Part shown: one piece after another, positions 38,692 through 50,285 of the stretch
How positions within the stretch are numbered: position 1 is the stretch's first letter
Layout: each line of letters opens with the position of its first letter
DNA from: Mugil cephalus
Lineage: Eukaryota; Chordata; Actinopteri; Mugiliformes; Mugilidae
DNA length: 64,000 bases
NCBI RefSeq assembly: GCF_022458985.1
Contig: NC_061788.1
Coordinates: 1,360,326-1,424,325, forward strand
Reading direction: 5' to 3'
Position numbers and translations under genes: made by a program
The notes under the pieces: generated by a model
What the model saw: only the letters and a program-made list of their open reading frames with translations
Told to the model about the DNA's origin: nothing
Database searches by the model: none

Positions 38692-39030
38692 CTCTGTCAG
38701 TGCGCTGCGTCGCGGCGTGAAGTCTAAACTCTCCAGCGGCTGAGACCCGGACTGAAGCCTGAACGATTACGCGCGTCAAGGTAAAAGAGAGGGGGTGGGT
38801 GGTGGGGGTGTGTGGGGGGTGTGTGGATGTGCTCCGTGTCCTCCGTGGGCACCAACAGCGGCTCCTGTGCAGCTCGGTGTGGCAGGAAAGCGCGCGCCCC
38901 CCGCTTTTACGCGCAGGGAATGTCAGGAGCGCGCGTCGTGGACAGAGCTGAGCGCACTCAAGGTGAAAAGTGAAGGAAGGAAAAAAGAAACGGAAAAAGA
39001 GAGGAAAATATGAAACAAACCCCACACAGC
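38692..39030 (-). promoter_or_regulatory. CpG-rich segment: candidate distal promoter and noncoding exon 1 of hapln1
   Basis: A CpG-dense stretch (38,700-39,060) in otherwise AT-rich DNA, with several GCGC/CGCG clusters. On the minus strand a good donor, GACAGAG|GTAAAG, ends at 38692. The hapln1 coding exon needs an upstream 5'UTR exon (see its acceptor at 25975), and this is the clearest candidate upstream, giving an intron of about 12.7 kb. The 5' boundary is not determined. A plus-strand donor (cgtcaaggtaaaag, about 38780) is also present, so an unrelated or antisense transcript is possible. Confidence 0.4.
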
Positions 39031-39461
39031 GCGGATCCACAGCCTCGGGCTTGTTGGTTTATTCTGAAACCTTTGACCGAATCTCTCACACCCATTTCAG
39101 GAGAAGCCTCCAACAAAGGAGGTACCCGACCCTGTTGCTCAACATGTCCCGATGATTTAGAGACGTCTCCTCTCCTCTCCTCTCCTCTCCTCTCCTCTCC
39201 TCCTCTCCTCTCCTCTCCTCCTCCAAGGACGCTCCACTCAGATTTATTCCAAAAATTAAACCTTTAAGATAAATTCACCTGCTGTCAAAGTCTAAATGAG
39301 GATGAAGATGAGTCTGAAGACGAACAAGAGGATGGTAGAGATTTATTATCATCATCATCATTATTATTATTATTAATAAAAAACAGCTACTGAACTCATT
39401 CATCTGTTCATTAGTTACAGGACTTTAAAAGATTCTGAGAACAAATGAAACTACACACTGA

Positions 39462-39511
39462 TCCTTCCTTCCTTCCTTCCTTCCTTCCTTCCTTCCTTCC
39501 TTCCTTCCTTC
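39462..39511 (+). repeat. (TTCC)n microsatellite
   Basis: About 12 perfect TTCC units. 80 bp downstream is an ACCACATGGTGGCGC motif. Confidence 0.95.
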
Positions 39512-39902
39512 CATGTGTCCCTGGTTCTGGTCCAGTTGTAGGTAGAGATCCATCAGAGACAGCAGCTGATACAATATTCTACTGACCACATGGTGGCGCT
39601 GCTGCTGATTGACACAGAGGACGAATTAATGGAGACACGTATCAATTAATTAATTAACAGCAGTGAGATGAGACCAGGTGAGACTGTGTGAAGGAGGCCT
39701 CAGAGAGTCAGAGCTGAATGGAACGCGTCCTCCTCGTCCTCGTCCTCGTCCTCATCCTCGTCCTCGTCCTCCTTCCTCTGTTTACATGTCATGTCGTCTT
39801 TAGGATAATTAGGAACAGTTCCTGGGTGTCTCCTTTCAGACGAACCACATGCTGCAGGGAATGTTTCACAACGTACTCACCAGAGAATTAATTACACTCA
39901 TT

Positions 39903-39951
39903 ATCACATTCTCTCATCCATCCATCCATCCATCCATCCATCCATCCATCC
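39903..39951 (+). repeat. (CATC)n microsatellite
   Basis: About 11 ATCC units. Confidence 0.95.
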
Positions 39952-41317
39952 ATGTCTCTCTTTATCCCTGAAACTCATGACATTAACAGACTTGAAGCCA
40001 AACGTCAAACAGTTTGGTCTGAAAATAAACACGGAGCTGACAGCGTCTCCGGGCGTTAGAGGACATCACTGAGACGCTTTATGGACGATTGAATAAAACA
40101 TACAAATGAAAATGTTCAGCTGGAGCTTGTGATGAATGAAGAGCGTTTAGTTTTCCCCTGGAGACCGTTGAGTAATAAACTGAAGGAAGCTTCACTTGTC
40201 TTAAATACACACATTCTTTTTTTTTTATTAGACCACAGTTTCAGCTGTTTTCCAGAGCGAAGGAGGGAAATGACAAACGACACAGAGGAGGAGACAATAA
40301 AGCTGGGAGACATGTTTGTTTTGGGGCGTTGTCGTCTCTTCATCTCCTTCTATAAAGTATTTGGTGTCTTTGATGGACGGTTTTCTGGTCCAGAGCGCGG
40401 CGACGCTACGAGCTAACAGTTAGCACGAAGCTCGGAATAATCTGGGAACATAACTCACTGTACGTGTGAAAAAACAAACCCCACGATAAGAATTTACCGT
40501 CTTGTAATAAATGTGATAAATGCAGGTTGATGACGTAGCTCTCTGTGGCTAACGGCTAACAGCTAACGGCTAACGAGGCTCCTCATCAATAATGGTTCAG
40601 ATGTCAGAAGCTGGAGGTGGAACAAACTTGTCACATAAGCAAAGTTTGCTAAAAGCTAATGGCTAACGACAGCAACACAACAGATTTATTCCACCTCCTG
40701 AAAAATGACCATAAGAACCAGAAAATGAGAAAGCAGCCATGTCCTCATCCTCCGGTAAAAGTCCTCGATTCCTGGGGACAGTCCCCGTCTTAGATGAACT
40801 GTCCCCCGGCTACACAACTCAGGTTAAACCACAACACAGACTACGAGGCTTTTATGATGAGGAGGAGAAACATTTATAGGAATTCTAGTTTTTATCACCA
40901 GAACATTTATCATTGTAGAAGATTTCAGATTCATTATCTGTGATGAATGAATGTGATTTCATGCAGGAAAACTACAGAGGAAATGTTGGGATGTTGTTTC
41001 CTTCCTTGTGTCACAGCTGCTGAATCTGCTCCATTAACTGCAGCGTTGTTGCTGTTGTCGCTGCTGCTGTAGTCGTTGCGGTCAGCGAGCTTTCAGAGCA
41101 GAAGGTTAAAGTCATAAAAGGTGGAAAAGGTCAGCGATGGTCCCGTGAGCTGTGACGGATCACAGAGTAAATCTGACTCCGAACTTAATGAGCTTTGGTT
41201 TAAATAAACTGTGGTCATGTGACAAGTGAGTGGACAATATGGACACACAAATAATAATAACACAAATAATCCACCTGCCGAGGTTTATTACGGTTCTACG
41301 GGACATAGACGACGTAG

Positions 41318-41372
41318 CCTACGTACAAACGTAGCTACGTACGAACGTAGCCTACGTACGAACGTAGCCTAG
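41318..41372 (+). repeat. Palindromic ACGTAGCCTACGTACGA array
   Basis: Three to four copies of a 20-bp unit, each half being nearly self-complementary (ACGTAGCCTACGT, CGTACG). CpG-containing in an AT-rich surround. Confidence 0.85.
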
Positions 41373-42090
41373 CGCTCTTCTGCTATTTGGTTTCAGAGGT
41401 TGTTACATTTGTTTTTTTATGAAATTGTTTGAGTCACAGGAAGCTGACGTCTCCATGGTTACGGCCCCTGAGTGACAGGTGAACATGGAGATTAGCAGCA
41501 TTAGTTTGGATCAAAGGCTTTAATAGCGTCTAAACTGAAAAATGAATTTAAAAAAAAGGTGAAGAGCTGTTGTGTGATTGACTGAACCAACAGTGTTGGT
41601 GCCACTAGTTCAAAGCTGTGTTATTTAAACTAAAGGTCTTAGTTTAGTGTCAGTCTGTGTTTAAATCAGCTCCATAGAAACATCAGAACTGGTTCATGGA
41701 CCATTTATTATTTGGTCGTTCATACAAACCCTCCACACGGAGCAGCAGCAGATATGACGCTCGTTAGCTTAATTCAGCTCGTTAGCATGTTAGCAGCTAG
41801 ATTCTACTGAAGGTCCTGTCCTGTGTGTGACCTCCACCTCCACCTCCCAGACGGAGCTTGTGTTTCATGCCTCCACCCTCCTCCGTCCTTGACCTCAGAC
41901 TCTCGTGGCCGAGTGTCAGCTGGTGTTTATCTTCTGCACAGAGGCGACTTTATGAGGCAACACACGGAGTAAAGAATCAAGAAACATGTATGTGACTGCA
42001 GCTACGTCTGGGTGGAGGAAGGTGGAGGAAGGTGGAGGCAGCGGCCTCAGAAAGCAGCGTCTGTTTCTACTCTCACAGAGTCTGATTCAG

Positions 42091-42214
42091 GCCGAGGAGG
42101 AGGAGCAGGAGCAGGAGGAGGAGCAGGAGGAGGAGGAGGAGCAGGAGCAGGAGGAGGAGGAGGAGCAGGAGGAGGAGGAGGAGGAGGAAGAGGAGCAGGA
42201 GGAGGAGCAGGAGC
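42091..42214 (+). repeat. (GGAGGA/GCAGGA)n trinucleotide repeat
   Basis: About 120 bp of GGA triplets broken by GCA. Reading frames over it (poly-Glu, poly-Leu, poly-Ser) are artefacts. Confidence 0.93.
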
Positions 42215-43061
42215 TCCTCGGGCGTCGGTAGATAACAGAGACGTGGTGGAGGTGCGTCACATTTACATTTACAACTAAATAAAAATAACATGCAAACACA
42301 TGGACGATGGGAAGAAAATATAATAATAGACTAGAAACAGATTTAATCAAATAAACAAAATAAAATAAACAGATAAATAAAATGAAACATTATAAAAGTC
42401 TAAAGTATTTCTTTTATTTTTTATTTTATTAGTACATGAACAGACACATGCACCAGATTCAGCCTCCGACACCACAAACACTGCATAAAACACACAAAAC
42501 ACTACACACTACACACAATCTATCATGTGCTCCTCATGTAAATTAGTCTGTAAATATCTACAGTTCCTAGTTAAAATGCTTCACATTCATTAATGCCTAA
42601 ATAAAGTGGCTATAAGATAATAAAACTAGATGTAAAGCACCGATAAAATGCACAACATGTTTCCCTCAGTCTGAACAGTGAACAGAGCCTCGGTAGGAGG
42701 TGGGTGGGGGGGCGGTGGTGTTAAAGTCTCTGTGTGCGGTAAAACTCCACCCTGGACCAGCACAAACACCCCCTGTCCACCATGTTGATTTTTCTGAATT
42801 TTCCAAAAACCTGTGAGTAAAACTGAAAGTCAGGAAACTCTAAAGAAAAAAGAGAGAGAACAGATGTTCGGTGACTCTACTTCTGTTTTGTAAACCTGCT
42901 GCTTTTAGAACGTATTCCCCTCAGATTTATTCTCCCTAAAATAAAACGTTAAGACGCTGCATGGTCACTGATGATGATGGTTTGATTTGACCAGAATCAG
43001 GTTTAGTTCCAGTCTGATGAAGATTTGCTTTGATGGTTCATTGTAGTTCATCGCTCTTTTT

Positions 43062-43468
43062 TTCTGAATAGTAGAAGTTTATGAACATGTGGACACTGGG
43101 ATTATTTCATTATTTATATCAGAATAAAGTCACTAATGTGTGACAGGATATAAACCTGTTTATTTTAATACCTGAACATGACTGAGCAAAGACAGAACAA
43201 AGTCCCAACGTCCTCAAACGAGTACTCTCTAATTAGCAACATTGTAGCTCGTTGCTGTTGATTAAATTAGTTACATTTACGAATCATATGAAACTAGAAA
43301 CATATATAAATAAGTTTTAACCATAGTATTTGTTGGGGTTTGCTACCACTAGATGGCAGACTAACGCGTCCACTAACGAGGACGATGGGTTTAAATGAAG
43401 TCAAATAATCTGCAATAAAACCTTAAACTTAACGTCCCCATATGAGGACGCAGGGTCTCAGGGGGTAA
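43062..43468 (+). mobile_element. Inverted-repeat element (copy D)
   Basis: Contains tgtggacactgggat, gtcccaacgtcctcaa, a perfect CTCF-core match CCACTAGATGGCAG at 43346-43359, acgtccccatatgaggacgc, and the right end gggtctcagggggtaa. Lies 2.7 kb upstream of cetn3. Confidence 0.75.
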
Positions 43469-44169
43469 AGACAAACCTTTACTCTGCTCAGACAGAATTA
43501 ATCCTCCTGTTAAGACTCGGCTGAGTTCAGAAAATGGACAAAGAAACAATCTGAGAACGACTGAAGGGACAAAACACGACTTCCCATAACTCGGATGATT
43601 CGTGGCCACTTCATCTCACGATGAAAACACATATTTGTACATGAACCGTCCCACCCTGTTGTTGTCCATCATCTTTAGGAGACATGAGGGAGATGATCCT
43701 CTGCAGCCGGGTGCGGTCCTCTGTCGTCCTGCGTCCTCTCGTCCACCGTCCTGGACACAGATAGAGGTTCTGTCCCAGCCTCTATCTCAGCAGACACACG
43801 TGAGAGCGGAGACGAGGTCTGAGATAAACCAGACAAACCGGTGAGAAAGTGTCTGTGGGAAGGACGTGATAGCGGACAACAATGGACGGAAGTCTTTGAA
43901 GAGACTCGGCGGATGTGGACACGGTGGAAAATGCTGGTTGAAGACTTATCAGATGTTTAGAAGAAACACGAAGGTTCTCAGTGGGTGTTTGAGTTTCTGG
44001 TCCTCAATAGGTTAAAGAGACACAGCTCAGTGAAATAACATGTTCCCTGAAAACTACACTAATTATCAGTAAAGAGGAAAATTAAATTTTAAACAACCTG
44101 GAGTATTAAAGCATGTGTGGAATGATTTAGAAAACGACAAACAATCCGCTCTATTTCTACTATTTTAGA

Positions 44170-44410
44170 CTCTATTATGTTGTCTTTGCATAATCACTTT
44201 TACTAAACTGAACCTGGTCCAAGTCCATATTTACATTCATACCACTGCTGCTGCTGCTATAAAAATGTATCTTTATAATTTTTACTCGGCCCAAATACAA
44301 CATGACAAAAACATCTTAAATAGAATGAATATATTTAAAATATACTGTACATATACGTCAAGATATAAAAAATTATAAAAATGTCTCACTGTCGGAGTTA
44401 GGGACCTGTC
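44170..44410 (+). repeat. Direct repeat flanking cetn3 exon 1, copy 1
   Basis: Contains gttgtctttgcataatcac, tgctgctgctgctataaa and atgacaaaaacatctta, which recur in the same order at 46330-46610, inside cetn3 intron 1. Confidence 0.75.
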
Positions 44411-44879
44411 TTAATAATTATAAAAATAAACTCATTTTGAAATGAACAATTAAACAGGTTCATTATGGTTTTGTTTATCTTACTTCACAAGAACGTTTGA
44501 CATTAAATTAGTCTGATGTGATTGTGAAGAAGACGCAGGATCATAGAAGAACTTTTGCTTCTTGAATGAAACAATGAAACTTTGACATGATGATGTCCTG
44601 GTTTTGTTTTTTTATTCTTTTATGTTCAAGATGAATTTTAATAATAAACAACATCCTCTAATTTACACAGGAAAAACAGCATCACTAGAAAGAAGCAAAA
44701 TATTCATATATTCAATCAAATCATCTTGTATTAAGAGGAAAAATCTGCCAATGAGTTTAAATTCTTAAAATCAGCACAAAGTCTCTGAACTAAATATAAG
44801 ATGTATTTGTTATTTACAAGGATTTTGTGCAGTGTAGGTGAGGTTGTTAGTGGGGACTCGGACCAGCCCTGGTCAGTAG

Positions 44880-44942
44880 GTGGTTTTTAATGGGACCAGG
44901 ACTCAGGAATGAGGTCACATGGGTCCAGACAAACCGAGGACA
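44880..44942 (+). repeat. Solitary relative of the vcan-intron minisatellite
   Basis: tttttaatgggaccaggact followed by AGGTCACATGGGTCCAGAC. The same two blocks flank and start the tandem array at 6587-6915, but here there is only one unit. Confidence 0.8.
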
Positions 44943-45778
44943 TCATCATCATTTGTTAACAGCTTGTTCTCGGTCACTGTTGAAATGAAACACGCAGGTT
45001 TTCTGTAAGGACGCCCACATTTTTTGGAGGGAACGCAAAAAATAAATAACAAAATGACTCAAGGGTGAATGTGCAGAATTTAAATGAGGAACAAAACAAA
45101 GGTCAGTTGTGGGACCAGATGTGAAGAATCTGTGCACGTGCATCTGTGGCCTGAGGGCTGGTCCCCGTATTTAGTGTAATGTGCTTATAAATGACCTATT
45201 ACACAGAACATTAAGCTTTATTTGTTTAGTTAGAGATTAAAATCCAGGAGGAGCAGGAACAAACAAAATACATCAAAGGTTTGATGGAAATGATCATTTC
45301 ATGTTAATATATTTTTTTCATTTATTTGGCAAATTTCAAAATAAGATAAAACACAACAACAATAACAGTAATGGACGTACATGCCGGGGAAACCCCAAAA
45401 AACCCTCCAGGGGCTGGAAGAGGAGGGGTCGACTTCAACCAAAGAAACGCAATGAAGACAGAAAACAGACGACAAAACAACAGACAACAAAAACAAGACA
45501 CAACAAGAGGTGATGGATTATTCACAGAGCAGAAAGATTTTGATTGAATGTTTAAAAGTTTAACCAAGTGGAAGGAGGAAGCACATTCCACATCCTGAGA
45601 CCTCTTTTTATTTTATTAAAAAAAAAAAAAGAGACTTTAAAACTTTCCTGTTCCAAACTGTTCTTAATCTCAACAGTCACTGGACTCGTTTTTTTTTTTA
45701 GAAACTGTTTTATTTCATAGTTCCTGGTGTTTTTATTTATTTTATTAAAAGGTGCGTTGTAAATAAATTAATATATAA

Positions 45779-45782
<4 letters not shown>

Positions 45783-45849
<67 letters not shown>

Positions 45850-45854
45850 CATTA

Positions 45855-45885
<31 letters not shown>

Positions 45886-45888
45886 AAG
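45783..45888 (+). repeat. (ATT)n microsatellite
   Basis: About 35 ATT units with a few GTT/ATC interruptions, 250 bp upstream of cetn3 exon 1. Confidence 0.95.
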
Positions 45889-45971
45889 TAATTCAGTACT
45901 TATACAGCTGGAGGCGATATTGTTCCGCTTAAGGTTTTAATTGCAGTAGAAGAAGAAGAACTAGAGCCGCT

Positions 45972-46134
45972 CTAAGCCAATCAGAGAGTGTTTTACTGCT
46001 GCTTAGCGACCAGCGACCAATAGGAAACCAGGAAGTATGAGCGCGGATAAACGGATTTGTTGTTGTTGTTGTTGATTCTGTCTCGTTTAGCGACAAAGAC
46101 TCGTTTCGTTGAAAAAGGTTTAAACTCCAACACG
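45972..46134 (+). promoter_or_regulatory. cetn3 proximal promoter and 5'UTR
   Basis: Two CCAAT boxes (AGCCAATCAG with CCAAT at 45977-45981, GACCAATAGG with CCAAT at 46017-46021), 40 bp apart, the spacing typical of NF-Y target promoters. These are followed by an ETS-like ACCAGGAAGT. No TATA box. The start codon follows about 115 bp after the second CCAAT box. Confidence 0.65.
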
Positions 46135-46151
46135 ATGAGTTTGTCTCTGAG
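46135..46151 (+). CDS. cetn3: cetn3 exon 1 (five codons plus two bases)
   Basis: ATGAGTTTGTCTCTGAG before gtgagt. Start context ACACGATGA. The short size hides it from simple ORF searches, but the MSLSLR start matches the centrin-3 family start MSLALR. Confidence 0.95.
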
Positions 46152-49100
46152 GTGAGTTCGTCCGGTTCTTGCTTCGTTTCGACACATTTTAATAACAAAA
46201 AAAAGCTACGCTTCATTTAAACGGGATGTTGCTAACTAGCAGTTAGCTTCTTCTCTTAACTGGTGGATTTAATACATGTAATGAAGGATAATGAACAGGC
46301 CGTGACCTATAAATGTGAACTAGTTTATTTTGTCTTTGCACAGTCACTGTTTGTTGGAGTTTATCTTGTTCTTACATTAATAATCTGTTTTTAACCTGGT
46401 GCAACACATGTTCACATTTATACCGGTGCTGCTGCTGCTATAAACATGTATTTTTATCATTTAAAGTCTTCCACGATGCCTGATAATATGACAAAAACAT
46501 CTTAGAAATAGAATAAATATATATATAAAAATATAAAAAGATACACATAAAATAACTAGTGATAAATGTCCATGTGGAAATCGGTCACAGTTAGAGTCAG
46601 AAAACCCCTCAAATCCTAATTTAGTGACAGAAAGTCACATGATTTTGTCCAAGTTGAGATAAAAGGTCAAATATTTAACATGACTCAATCAATCAAGATT
46701 TTATGATCAAGTGAGAAGATTATAGATGTAAAGCTTTTATTTATTCTGCAGGAGTTTCTGATTATTTTGTCAGAACAACAATAAAATGTGGGACAAACAC
46801 TGAACAAACCATCACATAAAGAGAAATAAGTAGCGTTTTATTACGTTAATGTAGTAAAACAAAGATCCGCTGTGATGAGGTTTGGTTGAAGCTGTGTTCG
46901 TCTCCTCAGAGCTGAGCTGCCGGTCGATAAAACCAAGCGTAAGAAGAGGAGAGAACTCAGCGAGGACCAGAAACATGAAATCAAAGAGGCCTTCGAGCTG
47001 TTCGACACGGACAAAGACAAAGAGATCGATTATCACGAGCTGAAGGTGAGAAACAGAGGACGACGTCGATCCATCGTCACAAACTGATCACACACGACTT
47101 TCTCTTCCATAAATGTCCATGAATGAATGAACGAAGTAAATAACTGTCACTGTTATAAACCAGGATGTAGAAAAGTGGATCGTGAGGCCACAGATTAATG
47201 AACTGATTCGTAGTTTACATTAGTTCATTAGTGTCATTGTTTCCTCCTGGTCCAGTAACATCAGAGATACGGTTTAATGTAGGTTTATATTCCTTCATAT
47301 GTGATGATTATTTTACAGCTGCAACAAACTGATGTTTCATTTGGTCAAATTAAACTATTGATTATCCTTTTTTATGTTTCTTAGTAGTTGAGTAAGTCAT
47401 TGTTATTATTTTATGTATTTTTAAATGAGTCTATAGTCTATAGATAGTCTATTAATCTGTTCTATTGATTATTTTTTCTGTTCATTAATTAAAGTATTGA
47501 TTGTTTTTTATATCAGCTGTTTTTCCACGTTGCTGATTCCTTTTCTTACCCTCTGGATAATTAACACATCTTCCTTTAATAAATGTTTTATTCAGATATG
47601 ATCAGAACATAGTTCAGTATTTATTTTCCACCACCAGAAGTTAAACCTGATGTTCAGTTAGTCAACAGAGTCGACTCCATGTTATTATTGCACCTTATTA
47701 ATCCTTCCTATGATTATATCATAGATTTACATTTGTTAGTTTCTGCTATTTCATTTAATTGTACTATTTTTTTTTCTTATGTTTCTAGATTTGTGCTTCT
47801 GTTTTGTTCATTTTTTTTCATTATTTTCTCAGTTATGTGGTGAATCAGTTGTTCTGTTTAGATGAAACATGATCCAGATTAAATATCTGAGTAATATGAA
47901 CAGAATTTGCCTGGTTTATTCTGATATTCTGTGAATCAGAGTTTCATTTCCCCTCAGGTTGCGATGCGTGCGCTCGGCTTCGAGGTGAAGAAAGTCGACG
48001 TCCTGAAGATCCTGAAGGATTATGACAGGGAGGGAAACGGGAAAATAACCTTCGAGGATTTTAACGAAGTCGGTGAGTTTGATAAACAGCAGAGAGGACG
48101 GAGGCTCCTCAGCGTCTCCGTGAACGTTCATCATGTTCCTGCTCCGCAGTGACCGACCGCATCCTGGAGCGAGACCCGAAGGAGGAGATCATGAAGGCCT
48201 TCAAGCTGTTCGACGACGACGAGTCGGGGAAGATCAGCCTGAGGAACCTAAGGAGAGTCGCCCGAGAACTCGGAGAGAACATCAGCGACGAGGAGCTTCG
48301 CAGCATGATCGACGAGTTCGACACCGACGGAGACGGAGAAAGTGAGTCGACACCAACGCGTTAAAGGAAACAGACGCCAACACAGGACAGAATAGAATAG
48401 AATAGAATAGAAAGTTATTGTCAGTGTCACAAGTTTAACAAAATTAAAAGTTTTCTCAAATCAATGCATCACATCTAAAAGAATAAAAAAAACACTGTCA
48501 CTGTGTAGAAAACAGTAGGATGCACATTATGTTCTTGTAGCATTGATGGTTTTTATGGCGGTTGGATAGAAACTGAGTCTGTTTGTATTTATTTATTTCT
48601 GGACGTCTCAGATAAAGACTAACGTGTTTACATGCTCTTAAATTGTCCAGTTAAAGACGGATTAAGGCAGTAATTAGTTGTTTTTTTACACGCTCTGAGT
48701 GAGAGGAAGGAGGAGGAGGAGGAGGAGGAGGAGGATGAAGGAGGAGTAGGAGGAGGAGGAGGATGGAGGAGTAGGAGGAGAAGGATGAAGGAGGATGAAG
48801 GAGGAGGAGGAGGAGGAGGAGGATGAAGGAGGATGAAGGAGGAGGAGGATGAAGGAGGAGGAGGATGAAGGATGAGGAGTAGGAGGAGGAGGAGGAGGAT
48901 GAAGGATGTTCAGAAAAGGCTGTTGATTCATCAGCTGATCAAAGGTTTAAGACCAGAACTCAAAAAACTAAACGAACAAAACCTCAAAACAGAAAGTAAA
49001 GAGTCATGAAAGGAATCAGTGATGAGCAGCTCCTCCACTATTTAACTGTTCTTTAATGGTTCTTTAACTGTTCTTTAACGGTTCTTTAACTGTTCTTCAT

Positions 49101-49244
49101 TCTACCTGTTGATCAGCTGATGAATCAACAGCCTGATTCTTCTCCTCCACACGTCTGAGTTTATATTCGATGATGTTGATCCTGGTTTGTTTCTTCACAG
49201 TAAACCAGGAGGAGTTTATCTCCATCATGACGGCAGACTCCTGA
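46135..49244 (+). CDS. cetn3: Centrin-3, complete
   Basis: EF-hand calcium-binding protein of centrioles and basal bodies (a component of Sfi1-type and TREX-2-like assemblies in the family). Exons: 46135-46151, 46910-47045, 47958-48072, 48150-48341 and 49201-49244, totalling 504 nt or 167 residues, exactly the human CETN3 length. It starts [20 protein letters not shown] with the centrin-3 basic N-terminus. EF-hand loops: 38-49 ([12 protein letters not shown]), 74-85 ([12 protein letters not shown]), 111-122 ([12 protein letters not shown], ending N instead of E, as in human) and 147-158 (DTDGDGEINQEE). It ends IMTADS. All junctions are GT-AG and in phase. Centrin-3 rather than centrin-1/2/4 is clear from near-identity over [12 protein letters not shown] and [16 protein letters not shown]. 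Confidence 0.97.
46330..46610 (+). repeat. Direct repeat flanking cetn3 exon 1, copy 2
   Basis: Diverged copy of 44170-44410: tttgtctttgcacagtcac, tgctgctgctgctataaa, atgacaaaaacatctta. Lies in cetn3 intron 1. Confidence 0.75.
46910..47045 (+). CDS. cetn3: cetn3 exon 2 (basic N-terminus and EF-hand 1)
   Basis: Acceptor cctcag, donor AAG|gtgaga. Encodes residues 6-51, including [19 protein letters not shown]. Confidence 0.96.
47958..48072 (+). CDS. cetn3: cetn3 exon 3 (EF-hand 2)
   Basis: Acceptor cccctcag, donor G|gtgagt. Encodes residues 52-89 plus one base, including [19 protein letters not shown]. Confidence 0.96.
48150..48341 (+). CDS. cetn3: cetn3 exon 4 (EF-hand 3 and most of EF-hand 4)
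   Basis: Acceptor ctccgcag, donor A|gtgagt. The preceding intron is only 77 bp. Encodes residues 90-153 plus one base. Confidence 0.96.
48385..48600 (-). mobile_element. LINE-like 3' fragment in cetn3 intron 4
   Basis: The (AATAG)n tail next to ttattgtcagtgtcacaag and the later ggttggatagaaactgagtctgtttgt resemble the 3' ends of teleost L2/Rex-type retrotransposons, in reverse orientation. No coding part remains. Confidence 0.4.
48703..48903 (+). repeat. (GGA)n/(GGATGAA)n repeat in cetn3 intron 4
   Basis: 200 bp of GGA triplets mixed with GGATGAAGGA units. Confidence 0.95.
49201..49244 (+). CDS. cetn3: cetn3 exon 5 (C-terminus)
   Basis: Acceptor ttcttcacag. Encodes [14 protein letters not shown] and TGA at 49242-49244. 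The stop codon is the first unit of a (GGA)n-type repeat that fills the start of the 3'UTR. Confidence 0.95.
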
Positions 49245-49572
49245 GGAGGAGGAGGAGGAGGAGGAGGAGGAGGAGGAGGATCATCTCCTTTCATCTGCTC
49301 CTGAGGACTTTTCTTTTCTTTTTCTTCTTTTTCTCGTCCACATCGTGAGGATCTGAGCTTCCTGAGGTTTGTTCTAGATTCAGAACGTCGGCCACGTTTC
49401 TGAACTCGATCGCAGTCGAAGACGAAAACGTGGACGTAACCAGCGTCTGGGAGGTGATTCCAGGCTTTAGCCGTAGCCTTTCTGGGGGGGGGGGGGTTTA
49501 ATGGCTCATTACGAGTGGTTGTATTTACAGTTTTCATGTTTGTGCTATTTATTTTATTTTTTACACATTAAA
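49245..49572 (+). other. cetn3: cetn3 3'UTR (likely)
   Basis: Starts with (GAG)n to 49280, contains a G10 run near 49486-49496, and has ATTAAA at 49567-49572 as the first plausible poly(A) signal. A canonical AATAAA comes later at about 49856. Confidence 0.5.
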
Positions 49573-50029
49573 TCGGTTCATCAGGAAGTGTTTTTTTTTT
49601 CTTTTAGAGAAAATGTCAATAATCTTTATTTCTATTTTAGAACCAGGCCAGTGAAACAAAGTTTAACTAATATCTCGTCCTGCTGTGTCTCTGCTGACCA
49701 CTAGATGGAGCCACTCAGTCACTCTCTGCTTCACTGCATCATTTATTACATTTATTTCAGTCACTGTAGATTATTGTAAATCAAGATTAAGAAAGTTTTT
49801 AAGACAAAACTTTAAAATTTAGAGTTTAAATCTCAAAATACAATTTCCAGAAAAAATAAATAAATAATGGAGCAGAGTCATACAGTGAAAAGTTTTAAGA
49901 TTAAGACCACGCTGGTTTTCTGACCCTATTTACTTTGGTAATAACTTGAGCCAGTTACAGTGTAGAGGTGGTTTCTCCTCCTTTAAGGTTTCTGGGGGTG
50001 TTGGTGGTAGTGGGGGCGATGGGTGGGAT

Positions 50030-50030
<1 letters not shown>

Positions 50031-50066
<36 letters not shown>

Positions 50067-50285
50067 GGGGGTCATGAATGGAAGTGATGCAGTAGTAAAG
50101 AGTCTTGTTCGTACTTTTGTGTGAACACACTCCAGCTGAAGGTCGGTGATGGAGACTCGTCCTCTGGCTCATGCTCAGCTGTCGGTTCAGAAATAACTGG
50201 TTCCTCCCTGGTTACAACCTCAAAGTCGCCCCCCCCCCCCTCACACACACACACACGCACGCACACACACAGACACACACACACA
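50031..50285. repeat. (TG)n and (CA)n in inverted arrangement with G/C runs
   Basis: (TG)n plus G8 at 50031-50071 faces C10-12 plus (CA)n at 50229-50285. The two arms are reverse complements over about 40 bp with a spacer of about 160 bp. Confidence 0.85.

Larger units (their letters stand above)
39050..45960. other. Intergenic DNA upstream of cetn3
   Basis: No coding exon recognised. It is rich in simple repeats: (CTCTC) 39164-39224, (TTCC) 39462-39511, (CCTCGT) about 39729-39773, (CATC) 39903-39951, (GGA/GCA) 42091-42214 and (ATT) 45783-45888. It also holds an inverted-repeat element at 43062-43468 and a palindromic CGTACG array near 41320-41372. Confidence 0.6.

Noticed and set aside
42012-42350. 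Poly-Glu, poly-Leu and poly-Ser frames
   Set aside because: GGA/GCA triplet repeat. No splice sites or family similarity.
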